Assembly: GCF_900110085.1 (NCBI RefSeq)
Contig: NZ_FOCK01000001.1
Span: 640,006 to 704,005, forward strand
Length of the DNA stretch: 64,000 nucleotides
Origin: Prevotella sp. ne3005
Lineage (GTDB): Bacteria; Bacteroidota; Bacteroidia; Bacteroidales; Bacteroidaceae
Reading direction: 5' to 3'
A program made the translations under genes and the position numbers. This document shows positions 11,329 to 19,919 of this stretch, piece by piece. Position 1 is the stretch's first letter. Every line of letters starts with the position of its first letter. Under the pieces are notes generated by a model that was not told the DNA's origin, ran no database searches, and saw only the letters and a list, made by a program, of their open reading frames with translations.

Positions 11329-12117
11329 TCAACTCTCACCCGCGTGTTTTCTGTCCATTTCCTGCAATTGGAAATTCTTTTTTCGCAGCTCGAACGACTC
11401 GGTGAGGTATTTCTTGCGGACGATCTCGTTGGCAGCCAGCTCCTCAGGCGTGCCTTGGAAGAGGATACGCCCCTCGAACAACAGGTAGGCACGGTCGGTG
11501 ATGGCCAGCGTCTCGTCCACATTATGGTCGGTGATCAGGATGCCGATGTTCAGATACTTCAGCTTATACACGATCTGCTGGATATCCTCCACGGCGATGG
11601 GGTCTACACCGGCGAAGGGCTCGTCGAGCATGATAAACTTCGGTTCGATGGCCAGACAGCGGGCAATCTCCGTACGACGGCGCTCACCACCCGAGAGACG
11701 ATCACCCGTATTCTTGCGCACCTTCTCCAGACGGAACTCGGCAATGAGGCTCTCCAACTTCTCCAGCTGATATGCACGGGGCTTACCCGTCATCTCCAGC
11801 ACGGAGAGGATATTATCCTCGACGCTCATCTTACGGAACACGCTGGCCTCCTGTGCCAGATAGCCGATGCCGGCACGGGCACGCTTATAGACGGGGAAGC
11901 TCGTCACCTCCTCATCGCCCAGGTAGATATGCCCGCCATTGGGCACAATCAGACCTGTGGTCATATAAAACGAGGTGGTCTTGCCGGCACCGTTGGGGCC
12001 CAACAGTCCTACAATCTCACCCTGCTTCACGTTGAAGCTCACATCATTGACCACCGTGCGCTTACCATAGCGCTTCACGAGGCCTTCTGTCCGTAATACG
12101 ATACGCTCTTCTTCCAT
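11329..12117 (-). CDS. lptB: LPS export ABC transporter ATP-binding protein LptB
   Basis: 262 residues from the ATG at 12117. A longer frame starting at a TTG (12129) is rejected because that codon lies inside the TACCTTTG promoter box. Walker [10 protein letters not shown] (40-48), signature LSGGERRR (141-148), Walker B FIMLDEP (161-167) and His198 of the H-loop are intact. The strong resemblance to LptB ([30 protein letters not shown]) supports a role as the ATPase of the LPS extraction machine at the inner membrane. Its LptF/LptG partners are not in this window. It is divergent from the MlaE-like permease. Confidence 0.93.
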   Translation of the reverse strand: MEEERIVLRTEGLVKRYGKRTVVNDVSFNVKQGEIVGLLGPNGAGKTTSFYMTTGLIVPNGGHIYLGDEEVTSFPVYKRARAGIGYLAQEASVFRKMSVEDNILSVLEMTGKPRAYQLEKLESLIAEFRLEKVRKNTGDRLSGGERRRTEIARCLAIEPKFIMLDEPFAGVDPIAVEDIQQIVYKLKYLNIGILITDHNVDETLAITDRAYLLFEGRILFQGTPEELAANEIVRKKYLTESFELRKKNFQLQEMDRKHAGES

Positions 12118-12126
12118 ATTCGGCTG

Positions 12127-12158
12127 CAAAGGTACAAAAATTCATGCAAAATACCAAA
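12127..12158 (-). promoter_or_regulatory. lptB promoter
   Basis: The minus strand carries TTTG (12158-12155), a 20-nt spacer and TACCTTTG (12134-12127), an exact Bacteroidetes promoter. The likely transcription start lies a few nt before the ATG at 12117, so the leader is very short or absent. Confidence 0.8.
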
Positions 12159-12175
12159 TATAAAAAAATAATTTG

Positions 12176-12183
12176 TACCTTTG
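12176..12183 (+). promoter_or_regulatory. -7 box for the MlaE/MlaF operon
   Basis: TACCTTTG matches the -7 consensus and lies 21 nt before the permease ATG; no clear -33 element is seen. It is divergent from the lptB promoter, 41 nt away. Confidence 0.6.
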
Positions 12184-12204
12184 CAGCGATTTTAAGGTTT
12201 TAGT

Positions 12205-12951
12205 ATGCTATTACATAAATGGCTGACCACCTTCGGTCGCTATCTGATGCTGATGGGCAGGACCTTCTCCCGCCCCGAGCGCATGAGGATGTTCCTGAAG
12301 CAGTATGTCAATGAGATGGCGCAACTCGGCATCAACTCCATCGGCATCGTGCTCATCATCTCCTTCTTCATCGGTGCCGTCATCTGTATTCAGATGAAGC
12401 TCAATATCCAGAGCCCGTGGATGCCCCGCTGGGTGTCGGGCTACACCACCCGTGAGATCCTGCTCCTGGAGTTCTCCAGCAGTATCATGTGTCTCATCCT
12501 CGCTGGTAAGGTAGGGTCGAACATCGCCTCCGAGCTGGGCACGATGCGCGTCACCCAGCAGATCGACGCCCTCGAGATCATGGGCGTCAACTCCGCCTGT
12601 TACCTCATCCTACCGAAGATCATGGGCATGCTCACCATTATGCCTGTCCTCGTGATATTCTCCTCGGCCACAGGTATTCTCGGCGCCTATGCCACCGCCT
12701 TCATCGGGCATATCCTGACCCCCGACGACCTCACGGCGGGACTTCAGCACCACTTCATCCCCTGGTTTGTGTGGATGTCGATCATCAAGAGTCAGTTCTT
12801 CGCCTTTATCATCTCCAGCGTACCCTCCTTCTGCGGCTACACCGTCGAGGGCGGTAGCGTGAACGTGGGTAAGGCCTCTACCGATGCCGTCGTCACCTCC
12901 AGCATACTCATCCTGTTCAGCGATGTATTCCTAACACAATTACTGTCATGA
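12205..12951 (+). CDS. MlaE-family ABC transporter permease
   Basis: 248 residues with about five hydrophobic segments. The family core is LLEFSSSIMCLILAGKVGS, followed by ASELGTMRVTQQIDALEIMG, the coupling helix typical of MlaE/TrbI permeases. These proteins move phospholipids between the inner and outer membranes with a MlaF-type ATPase. The stop overlaps the ATPase start by 4 nt (ATGA). No MlaD-type substrate-binding protein follows directly, so it must be encoded elsewhere or be absent. Confidence 0.92.
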   Translation: MLLHKWLTTFGRYLMLMGRTFSRPERMRMFLKQYVNEMAQLGINSIGIVLIISFFIGAVICIQMKLNIQSPWMPRWVSGYTTREILLLEFSSSIMCLILAGKVGSNIASELGTMRVTQQIDALEIMGVNSACYLILPKIMGMLTIMPVLVIFSSATGILGAYATAFIGHILTPDDLTAGLQHHFIPWFVWMSIIKSQFFAFIISSVPSFCGYTVEGGSVNVGKASTDAVVTSSILILFSDVFLTQLLS

Positions 12952-13721
12952 TCGAAGTCAAGCATTTATATAAGAGTTTTGAAGACAAGGACGTCCTGAA
13001 GGACATCAACACCGTGTTTGAGGACGGCAAGACCAACCTCATCATCGGACAGAGCGGATCGGGCAAGACCGTACTGATGAAAAATCTTGTCGGATTACTC
13101 GACCCGACAAAGGGACAGATCCTCTACGACGGACGTGATTTCGTACAACTCTCGAAGCGCGAGAAGGTGATGATGCGCCGCGAGATGGGTATGATCTTCC
13201 AGAGTGCCGCCCTCTTCGACTCCCTGACGGTGTTGGAAAACGTGATGTTCCCCCTCGACATGTTCTCTACGATGACCTACCGCGAGCGTGTACGCAGGGC
13301 TCAGGAATGCCTCGACCGCGTCAACCTGCAGGGTGCCGACGAGAAATTCCCCGGCGAGATCTCCGGTGGTATGCAGAAACGTGTGGCCATCGCCCGCGCC
13401 ATCGCCCTCAACCCCAAATATCTGTTTTGCGACGAGCCCAATTCCGGACTGGACCCCAAGACATCGCTCGTCATCGACGAACTGCTCCACTCCATCACCC
13501 GTGAGTACAACATGACCACCATCATCAACACCCACGACATGAACTCAGTAATGGGCATTGGCGAAAACATCATTTTTATTTACGAAGGCACCAAGGAATG
13601 GCAGGGTGTCAGCAGCGAGGTGATGGGCTCCACCAACCAGAAACTCACCGACTTCATCTTTGCCAGCGACCTGCTGAAGAACATGCGTCAGATGGTCATC
13701 GAAAGCGGCCGGAGCCTATAG
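12948..13721 (+). CDS. MlaF-like ABC transporter ATP-binding protein
   Basis: 257 residues. Walker A is GQSGSGKT (34-41), the signature is ISGGMQKRVAIARA and Walker B is YLFCDEPNSGLDP. The signature variant GGMQKR and EPNSGLDP are characteristic of the MlaF branch of lipid-transport ATPases. It overlaps the permease gene by 4 nt and the two form a two-gene operon. Downstream are 121 nt and then a new promoter for the phosphatase. Confidence 0.93.
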   Translation: MIEVKHLYKSFEDKDVLKDINTVFEDGKTNLIIGQSGSGKTVLMKNLVGLLDPTKGQILYDGRDFVQLSKREKVMMRREMGMIFQSAALFDSLTVLENVMFPLDMFSTMTYRERVRRAQECLDRVNLQGADEKFPGEISGGMQKRVAIARAIALNPKYLFCDEPNSGLDPKTSLVIDELLHSITREYNMTTIINTHDMNSVMGIGENIIFIYEGTKEWQGVSSEVMGSTNQKLTDFIFASDLLKNMRQMVIESGRSL

Positions 13722-13779
13722 CTTCTTTTCCGTGGACAATAGAAAAATGGTGATATAATTGCACTTTTCCACCATAAAA

Positions 13780-13811
13780 TTTGCGCGTTTCAGAATCTTT
13801 TTGTACTTTTG
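13780..13811 (+). promoter_or_regulatory. Promoter of the phosphatase/STAS cluster
   Basis: TTTG (13780-13783), a 20-nt spacer and TACTTTTG (13804-13811) fit the Bacteroidetes consensus exactly. The ATG is 31 nt downstream. Confidence 0.8.
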
Positions 13812-13842
13812 TCGCTGAATTATCTATCAAAAAGGCAAAAGT

Positions 13843-15978
13843 ATGAACCTCAACCGTCTGGTCATATCCCTCCTATTATGCCTTTCCGCCGTCCAGATCC
13901 ATGCCGATCAGATTTCGGAAATCAGGGACTCTTTGCCTTACAAAAAGGGCTACGACCGCATTGACGCCTACAACACACTCTATTACCTCAGCCTGGATTC
14001 CGACGATGTGAGCTACCAGCTCAGATGCCTGGATGACCTCATCGCCGAGTGCCACCATCAAGGCAACCGTAAGGAGGAGGCCGACGCCAGGGTCATGAAG
14101 CTCATACACTTCTACAACTGCGACCTCAGCGACTCCATCTACGAGCAGACCAAGCCCACCCTCGAACTCCTCGCCTCCATCGGCGACTGGAAGAACTATT
14201 ACGAGACGTGGACCATCCTCGTGGATGCCTACAACTTCTCCGGTAAGACCAATACGGGCTTGAAGGAGGTACAGGAGATGCATAGCGACGCCATGAAGCG
14301 CGACGACAAGTTCGGACAGGGTATGGCCTACTACAGCATGGGTAACGTCTATGCCAACATGCACAACATCGAGGAGGCCGACAGCTCTTATCAGAAAAGC
14401 CTCTCCACGCTGCTGGCCCTCAACCCGCGGCCCTTCCAGCTCACCGACGTGTTTGCCGCCTATGGCGACATCCTGGAGCTGCAGCACGAATACCACCGAC
14501 TGAACGACCTCACCATCCAATGGAAGAAATTCCTCGACGACTGGTATTCCAAGAAAGAAGGAAAGAGCAGCGACGTCAACAGCTGGGCTTACTACTATCT
14601 GGCCTGCGCCCAGGCAGCCCTGGGCCTCGGCGACCTTGAGAAAGCCTCCGACATGCTCGACGAGCTGAGGAAACGCTCAAGCAGCGACGACAGCTTCAAA
14701 TACATGAAATGGCTCTACTACAGGGCCGAGCTCTGTATGAAACAGGGCTTCTACGACGAGGCGCTGGCCCTGAACGACAAGCGCATGCGACTGCTTGAGA
14801 GTACCGACGACTCCTCCGAGCTCATCCGCGTCAGAAAGCAGCGCGCTGAGATATTCACCGCCCTGGGACGATTCCGAGAGGCCGCAGAGATGTACAATCA
14901 GATGTACCTCATCAACGACTCCATCAACACCCATGATACCAAACGGCAGCTCACGGAGATGAACACCCTCTTCGGACTCGGAGAGCTCGAGAAGAAGCAC
15001 GCCCAGGCCATGACGCGCAACGCCATCATCATCGCCTCGATCATCGTGCTCTCGCTCGTCATCTTCATCTTCTTCCGCCTGCGATCGGCCAAGCGCCTGA
15101 AGGTGGCCCACCTCAAACTCGAAGATGCCCACAGCAAGCTCGAGGAGACCCACAGCAAGCTCGAGGAGACCCACAGCAAGCTCGAGGAGACCCACCAGCA
15201 GCTGCTTACCGCCTACGACCAGCTCGAGGAGACCACCATCGCCAAGGAGCGTATCGAGAGCGACCTGCGTATCGCCCGAAACATCCAGATGGGTATGGTG
15301 CCCAGCAACTTCCCCGAGCGACCCGACCTCGACCTCTACGCCTCGATGACCCCCGCCAAGGAGGTAGGAGGCGACCTATACGGCTATCACCTCATCGACG
15401 ACCACCTCTACTTCTGCCTCGGCGACGTCAGCGGCAAGGGCGTGCCCGCCTCTCTCTTCATGGCACAGGCCACCCGACTCTTCCGCACCCTCGCCGCTCA
15501 GGAGATGATGCCCGCAGAGATAGCCAACCGAATCAACGACGCCCTTTCGGGCGAGGACAACGAGACGGGCATGTTCGTCACGATGTTCCTCGGACTCGTC
15601 GACCTCAAGACCGGCCACCTCAAGTTCTGCAACGCCGGCCATAACCCCCCGGTGATCGTGGGCGACGGTACGGCAGAATTCATCGAGATGGAGCCCAACT
15701 TCCCCATCGGCATCATGCCTGGTATGGAATATGTGGGCGAAGAGATTGACGACATCACCAACAAGGCCTTCTTCGTCTATACCGACGGACTCAACGAGGC
15801 CGAAAACCGCCAGCAGGAGCAGTTCTCCGACGAGCGGCTGGTGGAGATCCTGCAGACGCACCCCTTTGAGAGCTCGCGCCAGACCATCGAGATGCTCAAG
15901 GCAGAGGTGGAGACCCATCGCGACGGCGCAGAGCCCAACGACGACCTCACGATGCTGTGCTTAAAGGTAAAGAAGTAG
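13843..15978 (+). CDS. TPR-containing SpoIIE-type protein phosphatase, sensor 1
   Basis: 711 residues. A signal peptide (1-21) leads to a predicted periplasmic TPR-like region (about 25-390). One transmembrane helix (about 394-412) is followed by a cytoplasmic coiled coil (about 418-475) made of heptads SKLEETH. The PP2C/SpoIIE domain (about 480-711) has VGGDLYG (508), GDVSGKGVPAS (527), NAGHNPP, YTDGLNEA (646) and NDDLTM. Such enzymes dephosphorylate STAS anti-anti-sigma factors in response to a signal. The downstream neighbours are an RsbW-like kinase and a STAS protein, which fits. The coiled coil contains three perfect 21-bp DNA repeats. The signal sensed is unknown. Confidence 0.9.
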   Translation: MNLNRLVISLLLCLSAVQIHADQISEIRDSLPYKKGYDRIDAYNTLYYLSLDSDDVSYQLRCLDDLIAECHHQGNRKEEADARVMKLIHFYNCDLSDSIYEQTKPTLELLASIGDWKNYYETWTILVDAYNFSGKTNTGLKEVQEMHSDAMKRDDKFGQGMAYYSMGNVYANMHNIEEADSSYQKSLSTLLALNPRPFQLTDVFAAYGDILELQHEYHRLNDLTIQWKKFLDDWYSKKEGKSSDVNSWAYYYLACAQAALGLGDLEKASDMLDELRKRSSSDDSFKYMKWLYYRAELCMKQGFYDEALALNDKRMRLLESTDDSSELIRVRKQRAEIFTALGRFREAAEMYNQMYLINDSINTHDTKRQLTEMNTLFGLGELEKKHAQAMTRNAIIIASIIVLSLVIFIFFRLRSAKRLKVAHLKLEDAHSKLEETHSKLEETHSKLEETHQQLLTAYDQLEETTIAKERIESDLRIARNIQMGMVPSNFPERPDLDLYASMTPAKEVGGDLYGYHLIDDHLYFCLGDVSGKGVPASLFMAQATRLFRTLAAQEMMPAEIANRINDALSGEDNETGMFVTMFLGLVDLKTGHLKFCNAGHNPPVIVGDGTAEFIEMEPNFPIGIMPGMEYVGEEIDDITNKAFFVYTDGLNEAENRQQEQFSDERLVEILQTHPFESSRQTIEMLKAEVETHRDGAEPNDDLTMLCLKVKK
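15130..15192 (+). repeat. Three perfect 21-bp tandem repeats (one heptad each)
   Basis: Three identical 21-bp units start at 15130, 15151 and 15172, each encoding HSKLEET. Degenerate copies flank them on both sides (15109-15129 and 15193-15234). The period equals exactly one coiled-coil heptad. Confidence 0.95.
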
Positions 15979-15986
15979 AAAGGTAA
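15963..15986 (+). repeat. AAAGGTAA octamer repeat across a stop codon
   Basis: AAAGGTAA, AGAAGTAG, AAAGGTAA follow each other in 8-nt steps. The array includes the last codons and the TAG stop of the phosphatase. The same word is tandem at 36026-36057. Confidence 0.7.
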
Positions 15987-16007
15987 AAACCAATAACAAA
16001 ACGGCTT

Positions 16008-16415
16008 ATGAAAAAAGAGATCAAAATCAAAAACCAAGTAGGGGAGCTGGAGAAAGTCAACCAGTTCATCGAAGAAATCGGTGAAGAGCTAGGCCTCGAC
16101 ATGGAACTCCAGATGAACCTCAACCTGGTGATGGAGGAGATGGTCAGCAATGTCATCTTCTACGCTTATCCCGAAGGCACTCCCGAGGAGATAGAGCTGA
16201 CAGCCGAGAGCAACGGCAAAGAGCTCACCTTCGTACTCTCTGACCACGGCGTTGAATTCGATCCTACAGCGAAGGAAGATGCCGATCCTGACGTCAACCC
16301 CATGGATCGCGACATCGGCGGCATGGGCATCTACATCGTCAAAAACATCATGAACAAGGTCACCTACCAGCGTCTGGAGGGCAAGAACCTGCTAACAATG
16401 AAAAAAGAAATTTAA
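16008..16415 (+). CDS. RsbW/SpoIIAB-like ATP-binding anti-sigma kinase
   Basis: 135 residues, a stand-alone GHKL ATPase domain. The N-box is EEMVSNVIFYAY (about 43-54), the G1 box is SDHGVEFDP (about 78-86) and the G2 box is GGMGIYIVKNIMN. Proteins of this size bind sigma factors or other partners and phosphorylate a STAS antagonist on serine. It lies between a SpoIIE phosphatase and a STAS gene, giving the classical partner-switch set of three. No sigma factor is encoded nearby, so its output target is unknown. Confidence 0.85.
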   Translation: MKKEIKIKNQVGELEKVNQFIEEIGEELGLDMELQMNLNLVMEEMVSNVIFYAYPEGTPEEIELTAESNGKELTFVLSDHGVEFDPTAKEDADPDVNPMDRDIGGMGIYIVKNIMNKVTYQRLEGKNLLTMKKEI

Positions 16416-16439
16416 GAACTTTATAAAATTAAAAGTATT

Positions 16440-16751
16440 ATGACACAGATTTTAAAAGAAGGTGGTAAGACCATCATTAAGACAGGAGCACGTATTGACA
16501 CAATGAACGCCAATCAGTTTGAAGAAGACATCCAGCCCGCACTGAAGGACGGTGGTGTAGACCTCGTCATGGACTGCGATGAGCTCGTCTACATGGCCAG
16601 CTCCGGCCTCCGTATCATTCAGAAGACCATGCGTACCGTGATGCAACTCAAGGGCCAGTTCAAGATCATCAACGTCAGCCCTGAAATCTACAAAGTGCTC
16701 GCCATGACGGGCTTCACCAAGTTTATGAAAGTAGAACAGAAAAAAGGTTAA
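16440..16751 (+). CDS. STAS-domain anti-anti-sigma factor
   Basis: 103 residues, typical of SpoIIAA/RsbV. The conserved loop VYMASSGLRII (51-60) holds Ser54/Ser55, the position phosphorylated in this family; the rest follows the four-strand STAS pattern (ARIDTMNANQFEEDI, FKIINVSPEIYKVLAMTGF). In the unphosphorylated form such proteins sequester the RsbW-like kinase. It sits 24 nt after that kinase gene and 6 nt before the next, so it is inside the operon. Confidence 0.9.
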   Translation: MTQILKEGGKTIIKTGARIDTMNANQFEEDIQPALKDGGVDLVMDCDELVYMASSGLRIIQKTMRTVMQLKGQFKIINVSPEIYKVLAMTGFTKFMKVEQKKG

Positions 16752-16757
16752 TACGCT

Positions 16758-17678
16758 ATGACCATCCTACTCATTATTCTTATATTATTCATTGCCGCAC
16801 TCGGTGTCGCCCTCTACTTCCAGATGAAAGGCGCCAAGGAGCAGGCCGAAGAAGGCCAGCAGCTGCTTAAGGACTACCAGAAGCGCGTCAATGAGCTCGA
16901 GAAGCTGCTGAAGGACTACAGTGACCTTCAGAAGAACTTCGACAGCGTCGGTGAGGGCTATGAACAGGCTCTCCTCCAGTTCGACAAGATGGAAGAAGAG
17001 CGCCAGACCATGGCCAACGTCAAGGAGAAGCTCGAGAAGCAGGTGAGCGACATCATGGCCGCCAAGTCGACCCTCGAGCAGGCCGTCGTACAGAAGAAGG
17101 ACCTCATCCAGAAGGCTGCCGACGACATCAAGAAGAAGCTCGACTTCTCTGCCCCCAACGCCCAGTCTATCGCCCAGCTGGCCAACAGCATCCTCAACCT
17201 CAACGATGTGGGTGTTGACACAGCTATCGAGGCCGAAGACAACTGCCAGGCCAGCGACATCACCGCCCAGGCCATCCGCGAGACGGGCATCGACAAGATC
17301 GACTACCTGAAGTTCAACAACCGCATTGCCGAGGAGGCACAGGGCGTCATGCTCTTCACCAACCAGTCGATGGCCACGCGTGTACTGGCCAATCTGCTCG
17401 ACAACGCGATGAAGTTCACCACCAGCGGCGAGGTGACCCTGCTCACCACCAGCGATGGCAACAACGTGGAGTTTATCGTCGAGGACACCGGCACCGGCAT
17501 TGCTGCCGACGACGCCGAGAAGATCTTCGAGCCGTTTACGAAGCTCAACAGCTTCTTCGACGGCGCTGGTTGCGGCCTCACCGTAGCCCGTTCGATAGCC
17601 CGCCGCCTCAACGGTGATGTGAAGCTCGACCCCGAACACAAGAGCGGAGCCCGCTTCATCTTCACCCTGCCGATGTAA
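16758..17678 (+). CDS. Membrane-anchored GHKL ATPase, kinase-like without a phospho-acceptor histidine
   Basis: 306 residues. An N-terminal transmembrane helix (about 2-21) is followed by a long charged coiled coil (about 25-135), then a linker (about 135-200) and a histidine-kinase-type ATPase domain. That domain has N-box NLLDNAMKFT (about 211), G1 EDTGTGI (about 243), F-box FEPFTKL and G2 GAGCGLTVARSIARRLNG. No DHp helix with an H-box is recognisable before it; the linker LANSILNLNDVG has no histidine. It may be a regulatory ATPase of the cluster rather than a true two-component kinase. The start lies 6 nt after the STAS gene, and a terminator follows. Confidence 0.8.
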   Translation: MTILLIILILFIAALGVALYFQMKGAKEQAEEGQQLLKDYQKRVNELEKLLKDYSDLQKNFDSVGEGYEQALLQFDKMEEERQTMANVKEKLEKQVSDIMAAKSTLEQAVVQKKDLIQKAADDIKKKLDFSAPNAQSIAQLANSILNLNDVGVDTAIEAEDNCQASDITAQAIRETGIDKIDYLKFNNRIAEEAQGVMLFTNQSMATRVLANLLDNAMKFTTSGEVTLLTTSDGNNVEFIVEDTGTGIAADDAEKIFEPFTKLNSFFDGAGCGLTVARSIARRLNGDVKLDPEHKSGARFIFTLPM

Positions 17679-17710
17679 GAAAAATTCCTATTAAAAAATT
17701 CTTCTTTTGA

Positions 17711-17759
17711 GGCCGTCAGGGCGTCCGTCTAAGGATTGCTTCTGGCGGCCTTTTTCTTT
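17711..17759 (+). terminator. Rho-independent terminator after the signalling operon
   Basis: GGCCGTCAG (17711-17719) and CTGGCGGCC (17742-17750) form a 9-bp stem with one G-U pair, followed by TTTTTCTTT. A TTG-initiated frame of the next gene (17707) runs through it, which argues against that start. Confidence 0.85.
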
Positions 17760-17769
17760 AGCCAAACGC

Positions 17770-19734
17770 ATGCGAATGAGAGCTTGGATCATGACAGGCC
17801 TGCTGCTGATGACAACCACAGCGGCCATGTCCGACAATAAGAACGACAAGGAGTGGAGCGACCTTGAGGTGAAGCGCGCCCAGCTGCTGGAGAAAGGCAG
17901 CGTGGAGGCAGCACTCGCCATCTACGACAAGATGGCTGAACACGCAGAGAAGCAGGGGCGCATCGAGGATGCCGCCAGCGTCAGGCGCGACAAGGTAGGA
18001 CTGCTCCACAACCTGCAGCAGGACAGTCTGCTCATCGAGGAAGCCACCCGACAGATGGCCTGGATGGAACAGCACGGGCAGAAGGAATACTTCTACCGCA
18101 TCTGGCGCCTGATGGCCGAGTCGTACTACTTCTCACACAAGCCTCAGACAGCCCTTCGCCAAGCCAAGCTCATGCTCGAATATGCCCAGGAGCACGGCGA
18201 CGACCAGGGACGGGCCAGCGCCTATCAGCAGATGGGATTCAACTACCTCGAAGTGGACAACGACGAGGCCATCAAGACCTACCAGCACAGCATCAAGCTG
18301 TTCCGCCAGATGAGCGGTGACCACTACGCCGACCTCAACCGCTCGTACGGTTATCTATGCGAAGCCCTCGAAAACAAGAAAGACTATGCCAACGAACTGA
18401 AATACTGCGCGGAATGGAAAAAGCTGCTCGACGAGTGGGGCCGCAATGCCGTCGGCAAGCAGATGAACCGCGTCTACATCGAACAACACCTGCAGACAGC
18501 CAGTGCCCTGATAGGCCTCGGCCGCATCTACGAGGCCGAGCAGGAGCTGGCAGAGGTGGAACGGCTGAACCAGATGGAGAAAGACGACTACTACAGCTAC
18601 GTCATCCTCGTGCGCAAGGCGCAGGCAGCCTATCTGGCAGGGCACTACAGCCAGGCCGTGGCCTACAGCGACCGCTTTGCCCCTATGATGGAGAGCGACG
18701 ACTGGGTGCTGCCCCGTCTGGTGAGAGCCGAAGCGCTCATCAAGGGCAACCGCCCTGCCGAGGCCGCCCAGATCTACCGCCGCCTCTATGAGGCCAAAGA
18801 CTCCACCTTCTCGAAAGACATGCGCATGCAACTCGACGAGCTGAACACGCTCTTCCAGGTCGACGAGCTGAAGATCCAGAACCAGCTGGTACGTTCACGC
18901 TTCATCACCGGCATCTTCGCCTGCGCCCTGATAGGCCTGCTGCTCTTCCTCTACTTCCGCCACCGTTCGGCCAAACGCCTTGCCGAGATGAAATCGGCCA
19001 AGGAGCGCATCGAGAATGAGCTGAGCATCGCCCGCGACATCCAGATGTCGATGGTGCCCCACCAGTTCCCCAACCGCCCGGGCCTCGACCTCTACGCCTC
19101 GATGATGCCCGCAAGAGAGGTGGGCGGCGACCTCTACGGCTATCAGCTCTACGACGACCGCCTCTACTTCTGCATCGGCGACGTCAGCGGCAAGGGAGTG
19201 CCTGCCTCGCTCTTCATGGCACAGGCCACCCGCCTCTTCCGAACGCTCGCCGAACAGGGCATGATGCCCGCAGAGATATGTACCCACATCAACAATGCCC
19301 TCTCGGGTGAGGACAACGAGCAAGGCATGTTTGTAACGATGTTTCTAGGTCTTGTCGACCTCAACACGGGTCATCTCGACTTCTGCAATGCCGGCCACAA
19401 CCCTCCTGTACTGGGTGGCGACGAGCATCAGGGGTCGTTCCTCGAGATGGAGCCCAATGCCCCCATCGGCCTCTGGCCGGGACTGGAATTCGTGGGCGAG
19501 TCTATCGAGAGCATCAAGGGGCGCCCGCTCTTCATCTACACCGACGGCCTCAACGAAGCCGAGAACACGCACCACGAGCAGTTTGGCGACGACCGCCTGC
19601 TCAGCAGCCTCCGCGACACCAGCTACGAGAGTTCGCGCCAGGTCATCGAGACCCTCGCCGCCCTCGTAGAAGCCCACCGCCAAGGTGCCGACCCCAACGA
19701 CGACCTGACCATGATGTGCCTGCGGCTGTCATAA
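17770..19734 (+). CDS. TPR-containing SpoIIE-type protein phosphatase, sensor 2
   Basis: 654 residues from the ATG at 17770. A TTG at 17707 would add 21 residues, but that stretch is encoded by a terminator hairpin, and the ATG gives a good signal peptide (MRMRAWIMTGLLLMTTTAAMS). The layout repeats sensor 1: a periplasmic TPR-like region (about 25-370), a membrane helix (about 377-397) and a SpoIIE phosphatase domain with VGGDLYG, GDVSGKGVPAS, NAGHNPP, YTDGLNEA and NDDLTM. The phosphatase domains of the two are very similar (long identical stretches such as KGVPASLFMAQATRLFRTLA), the TPR parts are not. It lacks the long heptad linker of sensor 1. A local duplication followed by divergence of the sensing part is likely. 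Confidence 0.88.
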   Translation: MRMRAWIMTGLLLMTTTAAMSDNKNDKEWSDLEVKRAQLLEKGSVEAALAIYDKMAEHAEKQGRIEDAASVRRDKVGLLHNLQQDSLLIEEATRQMAWMEQHGQKEYFYRIWRLMAESYYFSHKPQTALRQAKLMLEYAQEHGDDQGRASAYQQMGFNYLEVDNDEAIKTYQHSIKLFRQMSGDHYADLNRSYGYLCEALENKKDYANELKYCAEWKKLLDEWGRNAVGKQMNRVYIEQHLQTASALIGLGRIYEAEQELAEVERLNQMEKDDYYSYVILVRKAQAAYLAGHYSQAVAYSDRFAPMMESDDWVLPRLVRAEALIKGNRPAEAAQIYRRLYEAKDSTFSKDMRMQLDELNTLFQVDELKIQNQLVRSRFITGIFACALIGLLLFLYFRHRSAKRLAEMKSAKERIENELSIARDIQMSMVPHQFPNRPGLDLYASMMPAREVGGDLYGYQLYDDRLYFCIGDVSGKGVPASLFMAQATRLFRTLAEQGMMPAEICTHINNALSGEDNEQGMFVTMFLGLVDLNTGHLDFCNAGHNPPVLGGDEHQGSFLEMEPNAPIGLWPGLEFVGESIESIKGRPLFIYTDGLNEAENTHHEQFGDDRLLSSLRDTSYESSRQVIETLAALVEAHRQGADPNDDLTMMCLRLS

Positions 19735-19761
19735 GACATCTCGCGAGTCTGCCACCGAGTT

Positions 19762-19838
19762 TCCTTCCAGACTAAACTCAGGCCTTACGCCGAGTAAACT
19801 CCCACTTTACTCCGAGTAAAATTCATCTTTATTCCGAG
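19762..19838. repeat. 22-bp-period array of TTTACTCCGAGTAAA palindromes
   Basis: The best unit is TTTACTCCGAGTAAA (19806-19820), a 7+1+7 palindrome. Copies begin at 19784 and 19828, and a weaker one at 19762, all spaced exactly 22 bp. The same unit and period recur at 47368-47426. Confidence 0.85.
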
Positions 19839-19919
19839 GCCTTTTAGGCATGGGAGAAGCAGCAGATTTTCTGTAAATATATTTTACCTTGATTCTATTC
19901 GGAAAGGTACAGCATACCG

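Noticed and set aside
15130..15192. CRISPR-like direct repeats
   Set aside because: The copies are adjacent without spacers, in frame, and encode coiled-coil heptads.
14677..15195. 172-codon antisense frame rich in Leu/Glu
   Set aside because: It is the mirror of the phosphatase gene's regular codons and has no start signal or family likeness.
17707..17769. N-terminal extension of the second phosphatase from a TTG
   Set aside because: The DNA is a terminator hairpin, and the signal peptide starts at the ATG at 17770.
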